From: JADDRA01 sp038233555
GTDB lineage: Bacteria > Actinomycetota > Acidimicrobiia > Acidimicrobiales > CADCSY01
Reading direction: 5' to 3'
DNA length: 16,914 nucleotides
Assembly (NCBI GenBank): GCA_038233555.1
Contig: JBBSLT010000038.1
Coordinates: forward strand, 1-16,914
Shown: positions 5,783 through 12,026 of the stretch, piece after piece
How the letters are laid out: each line of letters starts with the position of its first letter
Numbering within the stretch: the first letter of the stretch is position 1
Made by a program: the position numbers and the translations under genes
Notes under the pieces: model-generated
What the model was told of the DNA's origin: nothing
Seen by the model: only the letters and a program-made list of their open reading frames with translations
Databases searched by the model: none

Positions 5783-7933
5783 GTGGTCGAACCTTGGAAC
5801 TTCACCGGCGAGCCACCCTCGCTGGGACAATCAGGGACGGTCACCCTGGTCGAGGGCGCCACCTTCTGCATCTCGGGTCGCAATGGCGACATCGCTGAGG
5901 GCGAGAGCCAGGGCCTCTTCTTCCGTGACACCCGTTTCTTGTCGTCCTATGAGTTGCGCCTGAACGGCTTGGCGCTGCAGTCCCTGTCGTCATACGTGAG
6001 GGATCCCTTCGCCGCCACCTTCGTCACCCGGGCCCGTCCCCGGCCGGGTCGCGCCGACAGCACCCTGGTGGCGTTCCGCGATCGCTACGTGGGTCGGGGG
6101 ATGCGCGAGGACATCGTCATCCGAAACTTCGGCGACGAGGCGATGTCATGCTTGATAGAGCTGGCCGTCGACTCCGACTTCGCCGACCTGTTCGAGGTCA
6201 AGGAGGGCCGGGTCGAGTTTCGAGGGGAGCGGTCGCTGGAGACGAGCGACGGCCACCTGTCCTTCGGCTACCACCACGGCGACGCCCGGCGGGGCACGGT
6301 GGTGTCGTGCACCGGGCTGGAGGTGGTCGAGCACCACCTGCTCTGTGCCGAGGTGGTCATCGAACCCCAGGGCACCTGGGCGGGTTGTGTGCAGCTCACG
6401 CCGGTCATCGATGATGTGCGGCTCGAGCCCCTCTACCGCTGCGGACAGTCGGTCCAGCGGGCGGCACCTACGGAACGGCTTCAGCGCTGGCGTCGCCAGG
6501 TTCCCACCGTCTCCTCGGCCCACGCCGGGCTCGAAGCGGTGGTCTCCCGCAGCCAGGCCGATCTCGGTGCCCTGCGCATCTTCGACCCCGACTTTCCCGA
6601 GCGGGCGGTGGTGGCCGCTGGAGCGCCGTGGTTCATGACCCTGTTCGGGCGTGACTCATTGCTCACGTCGTGGATGACCATGCTGATCGACCCCGATCTC
6701 GCCCTCGGCGTGGTCCAGACCCTCGCTCGGTTCCAGGGCGAGAAGGTCGACCCGGAAACCGAGGAGGAGCCCGGGCGGATCCTGCACGAGATGCGCTTCG
6801 GCACGGCTGCCTCCCTGTCGCTCAGCGGGGGCAATATCTACTACGGCACGGCCGATGCCACCCCGCTCTTCGTGATGCTGTTGGGAGAGCTCCGTCGCTG
6901 GGGCCTGGCCGCCGAGCAGGTCGACCGCCTGTTGCCCCACGTCGACCGGGCCATGGCCTGGATCAGCGAGTTCGGCGACTCTGATGGCGACGGGTTCGTC
7001 GAGTACGAGCAGTCCAGCCCGAGGGGCCTGCGCAACCAGGGTTGGAAGGACTCCTGGGACGGGGTGCGAGACGCCGCCGGCAACCTCGGCTGTGGCCCCA
7101 TCGCCCTGTGCGAGGTCCAGGGCTACACCTACTCCGCCTACGTGGCCCGAGCGCATTTCGCCCATGAGGCCGGTGACGAGGCGACGGCCTCGGTGTACCA
7201 GACCAAGGCGGCCGAGCTGAAGGAGGCCTTCAACCGGGACTTCTGGCTGGAGGACCGCCAGTGGTTCGCCATGGCCCTCGACGGCGACAACCAGCCCCTC
7301 GATGCGCTGACGTCCAACATGGGCCACTGCCTGTGGACCGGCATCATCGACAAGGAAAAGGCGGCGGCTGTGGCCCGCCACCTCCTGTCACCGGCCATGT
7401 TCAACGGCTGGGGCATCCGGACCCTGGCCACCACCATGGTCGGCTACAACCCCATCAGCTACCACAACGGGTCGGTGTGGCCCCACGACAGCGCCATCGT
7501 CACCGCCGGGCTCATGCGCTACGGCTTCGTGGAAGAGGCCCAGCGGGTGGTGATGGGTCTGCTCGACGCCGCCGGAGCGGTGGGTGGGCGCCTGCCGGAG
7601 CTCTTCGGTGGCCTCGACCGCTCCGAGCTGCCCATCCCCCTCGGCTACCCGGCATCCTGCTCGCCCCAGGCGTGGGCGGCAGCGTCACCGCTGCTGTTGT
7701 TGCGCCATCTACTGCGCTTCGACCCGTGGCTCCCTCAGGGCAAGCTCTGGCTGGCCCCAGTGGTGCCCAAGGCCATCGGCCGCCTACGGGTCGGCCACAT
7801 TCCCCTCGGGGGCGGCCGGCTGGCGGTGGAGGTCGATGGCGACGACGTGTCGGTCGAGGGGCTCCCGCCGGGGGTGGAGCTGGTCAGGGAAGCGCGCCAG
7901 CCTCTGTCGGCAGAGGTGATGGGGAGGGATTGA
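5783..7933 (+). CDS. GDE-type amylo-alpha-1,6-glucosidase (glycogen debranching-like)
   Basis: 716 residues. The N-terminal domain (about 15-230) has the GDE_N_bis pattern: EGATFCISGRNGDI, GLFFRDTRFLSSYELRLNG. The C-terminal part (about 270-690) is the (alpha/alpha)6-barrel of glucoamylase-like debranching enzymes: PWFMTLFGRDSLLTSWM (about 281-297), GNIYYGTADATPLFV, NQGWKDSWDGV (near 415) and ISYHNGSVWPHDSAI (near 556). The family hydrolyses alpha-1,6 branches or acts on related alpha-glucosides; the exact substrate of the bacterial GDE_N_bis group is poorly settled. No signal peptide, so cytoplasmic. GTG is taken as the start because it begins the conserved N-terminus just after a stretch that lacks coding character. 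It converges with the GT4 gene, and the two reading frames overlap by 50 bases. Confidence 0.9.
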   Translation: MVEPWNFTGEPPSLGQSGTVTLVEGATFCISGRNGDIAEGESQGLFFRDTRFLSSYELRLNGLALQSLSSYVRDPFAATFVTRARPRPGRADSTLVAFRDRYVGRGMREDIVIRNFGDEAMSCLIELAVDSDFADLFEVKEGRVEFRGERSLETSDGHLSFGYHHGDARRGTVVSCTGLEVVEHHLLCAEVVIEPQGTWAGCVQLTPVIDDVRLEPLYRCGQSVQRAAPTERLQRWRRQVPTVSSAHAGLEAVVSRSQADLGALRIFDPDFPERAVVAAGAPWFMTLFGRDSLLTSWMTMLIDPDLALGVVQTLARFQGEKVDPETEEEPGRILHEMRFGTAASLSLSGGNIYYGTADATPLFVMLLGELRRWGLAAEQVDRLLPHVDRAMAWISEFGDSDGDGFVEYEQSSPRGLRNQGWKDSWDGVRDAAGNLGCGPIALCEVQGYTYSAYVARAHFAHEAGDEATASVYQTKAAELKEAFNRDFWLEDRQWFAMALDGDNQPLDALTSNMGHCLWTGIIDKEKAAAVARHLLSPAMFNGWGIRTLATTMVGYNPISYHNGSVWPHDSAIVTAGLMRYGFVEEAQRVVMGLLDAAGAVGGRLPELFGGLDRSELPIPLGYPASCSPQAWAAASPLLLLRHLLRFDPWLPQGKLWLAPVVPKAIGRLRVGHIPLGGGRLAVEVDGDDVSVEGLPPGVELVREARQPLSAEVMGRD

Positions 7934-8939
7934 GGAGCGACTCGAACAGCTCCAGGTGCTCGGCCACCATGCGGTCGTAGGAGAACCGTTCCTCCACCGC
8001 CGCTCGACAGGCCGAGCGGTTGAGCTCGTCGACGCGGTGGACGGCCTCGGCCATGGCGTCGCGGTCCTCGCAGAAGAAGCCGGTGATGCCGTCGTCGACA
8101 ATCTCGGGCGCCGCACCTTGGGGGAAGGTCAGCACCGGCGTGCCGCACGCCAGGGCCTCGATCATCACCAGGCCGAAGGGCTCCACCCAGCGGATGGGAT
8201 TCAGCAGAGCCCGGGCGTCGCCCAGGAGCTTCAGCTTCTTGGCGCCGCCGACCTCACCTACGAACTCGATGTCACCGCCGAGCAGCGGCTTCACCTGCTC
8301 CTCGAAGTACTCGAACTCCAGCGGCTCGCGCATCTTGGCTGCGATGAGCAGGGGAACGCCGGCCTGGCGGGCCACCAGGGCGGCTCGGCGGGCGCCCTTG
8401 TCGGGAGCCATGCGCCCGAGGAACAGGAAGTACCCCCCGTCGCCCTTGCCCACGGGAAACTCCTCGGGCTCCACGCCGTGGTGGATGACCCGGGCGATGG
8501 GCATGCCGGCAGCGTGACTCGCCTGGGAATGGGAGATGGCGATGACTGCGACCCGGGGGACCATGGACCGGTAGATGTCGAGCAGCTCGTCGTTGAACGG
8601 CCCGTGATTGGTGGTGACCACCACCTGATCGGGGATGGTCTGGGCGTGGATGGGGCCCGCCAGGGTGTGGTCGTGGACGACGTCGAAGCCCCGGGCCGCC
8701 TCGTAGCCGTGGATGACGTGGCGCAGCTCGGGCACGACCGCACCCATGCGGAGGTGCTCGCTGCGCTCCAGGATCCACTGACGCGGCACCGGGCAGGTCG
8801 AGTCGCCGGTAGTGAAGAGCATGACTTCGTGACCGGCGGCCTGGAAGCCTCGGGCCAGGCGGTCGACCACCATCTCGGTACCGCCGTAGAGGGGCGGGGG
8901 CACCGGCATCCACGGCGGGGCGATGAGAGCGATACGCAT
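7884..8939 (-). CDS. Family 4 (GT-B) glycosyltransferase
   Basis: 351 residues. Markers: N-terminal MRIALIAPPWMPVPPP and GGTE (19-22) acceptor-side loop; DVVHDHT (86-92); FLFLGRMAPDKG (171-182), the usual opening of the nucleotide-sugar domain with its Lys; and the retaining GT4 E-x7-E motif E253-PFGLVMI-E261 followed by ALACGTPV. It likely transfers glucose or mannose from a nucleotide or NDP donor with retention of configuration. ATG 8939 is preceded by TACCCT at 6 bases and no Shine-Dalgarno. In-frame sequence upstream of 8939 is a shadow of the ATPase gene. GT4 enzymes of this sort often sit beside GDE_N_bis debranching genes, which fits the converging neighbour and points to alpha-glucan or compatible-solute glycoside metabolism (inference). 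Confidence 0.9.
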   Translation of the reverse strand: MRIALIAPPWMPVPPPLYGGTEMVVDRLARGFQAAGHEVMLFTTGDSTCPVPRQWILERSEHLRMGAVVPELRHVIHGYEAARGFDVVHDHTLAGPIHAQTIPDQVVVTTNHGPFNDELLDIYRSMVPRVAVIAISHSQASHAAGMPIARVIHHGVEPEEFPVGKGDGGYFLFLGRMAPDKGARRAALVARQAGVPLLIAAKMREPLEFEYFEEQVKPLLGGDIEFVGEVGGAKKLKLLGDARALLNPIRWVEPFGLVMIEALACGTPVLTFPQGAAPEIVDDGITGFFCEDRDAMAEAVHRVDELNRSACRAAVEERFSYDRMVAEHLELFESLLNPSPSPLPTEAGALP

Positions 8940-8945
8940 GGTCGC

Positions 8946-8951
8946 AGGGTA
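8946..8951 (-). promoter_or_regulatory. -10 box TACCCT, leaderless promoter for the GT4 gene
   Basis: On the minus strand TACCCT is followed by GCGACC (6 bases) and ATG 8939, which places the expected transcription start on the A of the start codon. It lies in the 71-base gap after the CooC-like gene. Confidence 0.55.
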
Positions 8952-9010
8952 ACGCCCGCCGGGGCGAGAGCCGAGCAGACCCGGAGTCTGCGCAGGCGCC
9001 CCGCCGGCAG

Positions 9011-9784
9011 TCAGCCTGCTGGGCTCGGCTCCTTGGCTCGACGGGGAGCGAGGCGCTCGGCCAAGGCGCCGCAGGCGGCCATGGCGGGCGAGGTGGAGTC
9101 GAGGTCGTAGACGGCCTGGCCCAGGTGATCGGCTCGCTCCACGGCGGGGTCTTCGGGGACGGTGAACACCTCGGCGCCGCCCATGGCTTCGGTCATGCGA
9201 GCGACGTCGGCGTCGCTGGTGCAGCGGTTGGCCACGCCGATGATGCGCGTGACTCCGAGTTGGCCGGCGATCTCGGTGGCCCGCCGGGCGATCTCGACCG
9301 ACTTGGCGCTGGGCTCGGCCACCACCAGGACTACGTCGTCGGGGCCGGGGTTGGCCCACAACAGGTCGTTGATCCCGGCCTCCAGGTCGGCCACCACGAT
9401 GCGGTCATCGTCGCGCAGCTCCCCGAAGAACTGGCGGGTGGTCATGTGTGAGCCGCAGCACAGGCAGCTGTCGGTGGGGCGCTCGATCTTGCCCGTCGCC
9501 ACCAGGCGGACCCCGCCGGGAGCGTCGAGGCCGTAGCGCTCCAGCAGGTCCTCGGGATCGGGGGTCGGGTCGTTATGGGTGTGACCGGCGGCCAGAAGGG
9601 CGTTGAGGATGGGCTCCATCGTCTCCACCTCCTCACGGTCCACGCCGAGGGAGATGCCGAGGTTCGGGTTGGGGTCACCGTCGACAGCGACGACGCGGTG
9701 GCCTGCGTCGGCGAGGTGGCGGGCCAGGGCTCCCGAGACGGTGCTCTTGCCCGAGCCGCCCTTGCCGGTGACAGCAATCTTCAT
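9011..9784 (-). CDS. CooC-like P-loop ATPase (carbon monoxide dehydrogenase maturation factor family)
   Basis: 257 residues of the SIMIBI/MinD class. Deviant Walker A GKGGSGKST (7-15, signature Lys8), DGDPNPNLGISLG (35-47) as the switch segment, and IVVADLEAG (129-137) for Walker B. SCLCCGSH (106-113) supplies C107-x-C109, at the position of the CXC (Cys112/Cys114) that binds metal at the dimer interface of CooC1. The family uses ATP to insert nickel into carbon monoxide dehydrogenase. No Ni-CODH, hydrogenase or urease gene is visible here, so the client is unknown. ATG 9784 overlaps the TGA of the upstream ATPase (ATGA) and has an excellent Shine-Dalgarno at 9791-9797, so the pair is translationally coupled. 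Alternatives: a MinD-like ATPase serving another metal or redox protein. Confidence 0.88.
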   Translation of the reverse strand: MKIAVTGKGGSGKSTVSGALARHLADAGHRVVAVDGDPNPNLGISLGVDREEVETMEPILNALLAAGHTHNDPTPDPEDLLERYGLDAPGGVRLVATGKIERPTDSCLCCGSHMTTRQFFGELRDDDRIVVADLEAGINDLLWANPGPDDVVLVVAEPSAKSVEIARRATEIAGQLGVTRIIGVANRCTSDADVARMTEAMGGAEVFTVPEDPAVERADHLGQAVYDLDSTSPAMAACGALAERLAPRRAKEPSPAG

Positions 9785-10857
9785 GTGAGTACCTCCTGGT
9801 GGGTGGGGCTGGTGAGGTGGTCGGCCAGCGCGGTGATGGCGGTGACGGCGGGGGAGTCAGGGCAGCAGTCGAGCGGGGCCAGGCCCGCTCGCTCGGCCTT
9901 GGCCGCCTCAGCGTCGAACGGCACCCGCACGGCAGGGGAGAGGCCGGGATGGTCGGGCTCGTCGCCGAAGCGGTTGGCCACGATCACGGTGGGCACGTCG
10001 GCGACCAGGGGCAGCAGTCGCCGGGCGGTCATGGCCGAGCGCCACGCCGGGCCCACCACCACCACGACCCGGTCGGCGAAGGCGTGGTAGCGCTCGAAGG
10101 GTGTGGTGGGGCCGGCCTCGAGGTCGCCCACCACGTCCCATCGGGGGTCGCCGAAGCCGAGGAGGACCTCCAGGAGGGCGACGAGGGTGTGCTTGGGAGC
10201 GGTCTTGTCGGGGTCGCCGATCTTTCCCAGCGGCAAGAACCGGGGCCCGTCGGGGGCTTCGACGGTGAAGCGCTCCACCGCCTCGGCCGGGCTCAGGCCC
10301 GATCGCAGCCGCCAGCCGTAGGCGGCGCCACCGTGCTCCTCGACGGCCTCAGCAGGAAGCCCGCCGCTGGTGTGAGGGACCCCGAGGCTGAAGGCCAGGC
10401 CCGGATTGGTGTCGAGGTCGGCGGCCAGGACTTGATGGCCCCGCCGGGCCAGGAGGCGCGACAAGGTGCCCGAGATCATCGACTTGCCGGCGCCGCCCTT
10501 GCCCACCACGGCGATGCGTAGACCGAGGCGTGCCTCGGCCTCGGCCGCCGCACCCGGCTCGGCGCTGGCGAGGGCACCTTGGGCTTCGTCCTTGTAGCCG
10601 GTGAGCAGGTCTCGGTGGGCGCCGAGCTGGTGGCTCCAGCGCTGCGCCGCCGGGCCGCGGGAGCGGGCGGAGAGGTTGCGTAGGAAGCGCCGGGCCTGGC
10701 GATCGAGGCCCCACCAATCGAGGCTGCCATCGACGTCGGGCCCGCCGGTACGTGCGGTGGCGGCGAGGCCTGCCATCACCGCCGCCTGGCGGGCCAGGGA
10801 GTCGAGCAGCCATTCGTCCCTGGGGCTGCGCTCCTCGTCACTAGATGGCTCACTCAT
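9781..10857 (-). CDS. P-loop MinD/CooC-like ATPase with N-terminal extension
   Basis: 358 residues. Residues 1-112 form a charged, alanine-rich helical extension not usual in CooC proteins. The ATPase domain starts at about 113: deviant Walker A GKGGAGKS (119-126, Lys120 and Lys125), then ADLDTNPGLAFSLG, and WDVVGDLEAGP as the Walker B region, each matching the same segments in its downstream partner. It lacks the CXC motif: the corresponding region reads FLPLGKIGDPDKTAP. This suggests a paralogous pair in which only one member binds metal, perhaps acting as a heterodimer or as a motor with separate cargo (inference). ATG 10857 has no Shine-Dalgarno and lies 12 bases after the DedA-like gene. 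The stop overlaps the next start by 4 bases. Confidence 0.85.
   Translation of the reverse strand: MSEPSSDEERSPRDEWLLDSLARQAAVMAGLAATARTGGPDVDGSLDWWGLDRQARRFLRNLSARSRGPAAQRWSHQLGAHRDLLTGYKDEAQGALASAEPGAAAEAEARLGLRIAVVGKGGAGKSMISGTLSRLLARRGHQVLAADLDTNPGLAFSLGVPHTSGGLPAEAVEEHGGAAYGWRLRSGLSPAEAVERFTVEAPDGPRFLPLGKIGDPDKTAPKHTLVALLEVLLGFGDPRWDVVGDLEAGPTTPFERYHAFADRVVVVVGPAWRSAMTARRLLPLVADVPTVIVANRFGDEPDHPGLSPAVRVPFDAEAAKAERAGLAPLDCCPDSPAVTAITALADHLTSPTHQEVLT
9791..9797 (-). promoter_or_regulatory. Strong Shine-Dalgarno (AGGAGGT) for the CooC-like gene
   Basis: AGGAGGT lies 6 bases before ATG 9784, inside the end of the upstream ATPase frame. It is the best ribosome binding site in the window and contrasts with the many starts that have none, as expected for an internal operon gene. 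Confidence 0.8.
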
Positions 10858-10866
10858 GTGTGATCG

Positions 10867-10872
10867 ACCCTA
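10867..10872 (-). promoter_or_regulatory. Possible -10 box TAGGGT before the extended ATPase
   Basis: TAGGGT begins with the TAG stop of the DedA-like gene and ends 9 bases before ATG 10857. The start has no Shine-Dalgarno, so a nearly leaderless transcript is possible. Co-transcription with the DedA-like gene is the alternative. Confidence 0.35.
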
Positions 10873-11514
10873 CTCAGGGGTGTCCCGTCCGACAACGCCC
10901 GGCGAGGGGTGGCGGCGCCGGCGGAACGCGTAGAGGGCGGTGAGGAGGATCGACAGGCCGGTGAGCACCACCACGTTGTCCCCTACGAAGGCCACCGTGG
11001 CGTCCACGGGACCGGCGAAAACGTCCCCGAACCGTCGCAGGGCCAGGATGGTGGCCACGGTGCCACCCACGTTGAGCACCAGGAACACCGCCGTGCGCAT
11101 GCGGGAGGCCCCGGCGAGGACGCAGACGACCCCACCAGGCACCACTGCCACCAGCAGCCAGCCCACCCAGTGGAAGTTGCGCTGGACGAAGGCGAGGAAG
11201 CGTCCGCCACCGACCTTGGCGTCCACCCAGGCGATGGCGTCGTCACCGTACCAGCGCCCGAGGAGGAACAGGAAGGGATCTTCGAGCAGTCGCCGCCCCA
11301 GCCCCACCAGTAGGTAAGGGACGAAGTCGACGTTGGTCGAGGTGAGCACCAGGTGGCGGGTGGTGGTGTTGAGCGCCAGCAGGAGTAGAGGGTGGTTGAC
11401 CACCAAGGTGGGGGCAAGGGCGTTGCCCACCACGGCGGCGGCGGCGATCACGCCGAGCGGGATGCTGACGGCCAGCAGCCGGCGCCGCGCCGGCCCGCGC
11501 CGGTCGTCTCCCAT
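10870..11514 (-). CDS. DedA-like (VTT/SNARE-associated) membrane protein
   Basis: 214 residues with a basic N-terminus (RRGPARRRLL) and about four to five hydrophobic segments: about 13-34, 41-56 (weak), 65-86 (re-entrant-like), 115-137, 141-159 and 172-194. The pattern LLGRWYGDDAIAWVD followed by FVQRNFHWVGWLLVAVVPGGVVCVLAGASRM matches the DedA family arrangement G-R-x-x-G then a Phe-x-R-x-x...G-x-x-x-x-x-x-R-x-x-P-G-x-x segment, although the usual Arg before Pro-Gly is replaced by Val. DedA proteins take part in lipid-carrier or phospholipid translocation and membrane potential upkeep. The gene precedes the two ATPases by 12 bases and may form an operon with them. Call rests on pattern, so subfamily is unsure. 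Confidence 0.72.
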   Translation of the reverse strand: MGDDRRGPARRRLLAVSIPLGVIAAAAVVGNALAPTLVVNHPLLLLALNTTTRHLVLTSTNVDFVPYLLVGLGRRLLEDPFLFLLGRWYGDDAIAWVDAKVGGGRFLAFVQRNFHWVGWLLVAVVPGGVVCVLAGASRMRTAVFLVLNVGGTVATILALRRFGDVFAGPVDATVAFVGDNVVVLTGLSILLTALYAFRRRRHPSPGVVGRDTPE

Positions 11515-11523
11515 GAGGTGGAG

Positions 11524-11529
11524 ACCGTA
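11524..11529 (-). promoter_or_regulatory. Possible -10 box TACGGT for the DedA-like gene
   Basis: TACGGT on the minus strand ends 9 bases before ATG 11514. The start lacks a Shine-Dalgarno. It shares the 65-base divergent gap with the box at 11541-11546. Confidence 0.35.
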
Positions 11530-11540
11530 CCCAGAACCCT

Positions 11541-11546
11541 TACCGT
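11541..11546 (+). promoter_or_regulatory. Possible -10 box TACCGT for the small membrane protein gene
   Basis: TACCGT would give a leader of roughly 27 bases, which contains the AGGAGG Shine-Dalgarno at 11565-11570, 9 bases before ATG 11580. This gene therefore uses a conventional leader, unlike several neighbours. Confidence 0.35.
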
Positions 11547-11579
11547 GGCGAGTGTCACCCGACCAGGAGGAACCCCCCC

Positions 11580-12017
11580 ATGTCCCCCGCCCTAGACCGA
11601 GTGCTGCGCATCGTGGCGGCCGTCCTGCTCCTGGTGCAAGGTGGCGTCCACCTGCAGCTGTGGTTCGGCGGCTACCGGGGCATCGACGTCATCGGTCCGA
11701 TGTTCCTGGTGAACGCCGCCGTCGCCCTGGTGGTGGCCATCGTCCTCGTCGTGCGGGGTGGGTTGGTCTCGGCCTTGGCCGGCATCGTCTTCTCCTTCAC
11801 CACCTTGGTGGCCTTCTCCTTCAGTCGCACGGGTGGTCTCTTCGGCTTCACCCAGATGCTTTGGGATGCTGCGGCGATCACCGCCGTGGGCGCCGAGGTG
11901 CTCGCCGTAGTGGTCCTGTTGGCGTGGGCGACGATCGCCACCCGGACCCCGGGCGCGCCGGAAACGACCATCCAGCGCGACCTCCACCGCCTGGGCCTGG
12001 CCGGCGCCCGCCCCTAA
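11580..12017 (+). CDS. Four-helix integral membrane protein, function unknown
   Basis: 145 residues. Four hydrophobic segments are clear: about 8-25, 36-58, 60-80 and 95-119, joined by short loops (QLWFGGYRGID; SRTGGLFGFTQ). The C-terminal tail (TRTPGAPETTIQRDLHRLGLAGARP) is polar and probably cytoplasmic. I recognise no named family; compact four-helix proteins of this kind are common and uncharacterised in actinomycetes. Start supported by an AGGAGG ribosome binding site. It is divergent from the DedA-like gene and its TAA stop is 9 bases before the GTG of the lipoprotein gene, so it could share a transcript with it. Confidence 0.75.
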   Translation: MSPALDRVLRIVAAVLLLVQGGVHLQLWFGGYRGIDVIGPMFLVNAAVALVVAIVLVVRGGLVSALAGIVFSFTTLVAFSFSRTGGLFGFTQMLWDAAAITAVGAEVLAVVVLLAWATIATRTPGAPETTIQRDLHRLGLAGARP

Positions 12018-12020
12018 CCT
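12015..12020 (+). promoter_or_regulatory. -10 box TAACCT, leaderless promoter for the propeller lipoprotein
   Basis: TAACCT contains the TAA stop of the upstream gene and is followed by CCCCTG (6 bases) and GTG 12027, so the expected transcription start is the G of the start codon. No Shine-Dalgarno precedes this start. Confidence 0.5.
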
Positions 12021-12026
12021 CCCCTG

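Noticed and set aside
5772..5963. ATG at 5772 as the start of a separate small gene
   Set aside because: Frame is a Ser/Arg-rich shadow of the debranching enzyme, whose conserved N-terminus begins at GTG 5783.
8975..8991. Inverted repeat GCAGAC-CCGGA-GTCTGC between the CooC-like and GT4 genes, as a terminator
   Set aside because: Stem of only 6 bp and no U-tract on either strand; may be chance or a weak structure.
8940..9359. N-terminal extension of the GT4 frame to 491 residues
   Set aside because: Low-complexity shadow of the CooC-like gene; MRIALIAPPW at 8939 is a typical GT4 N-terminus.
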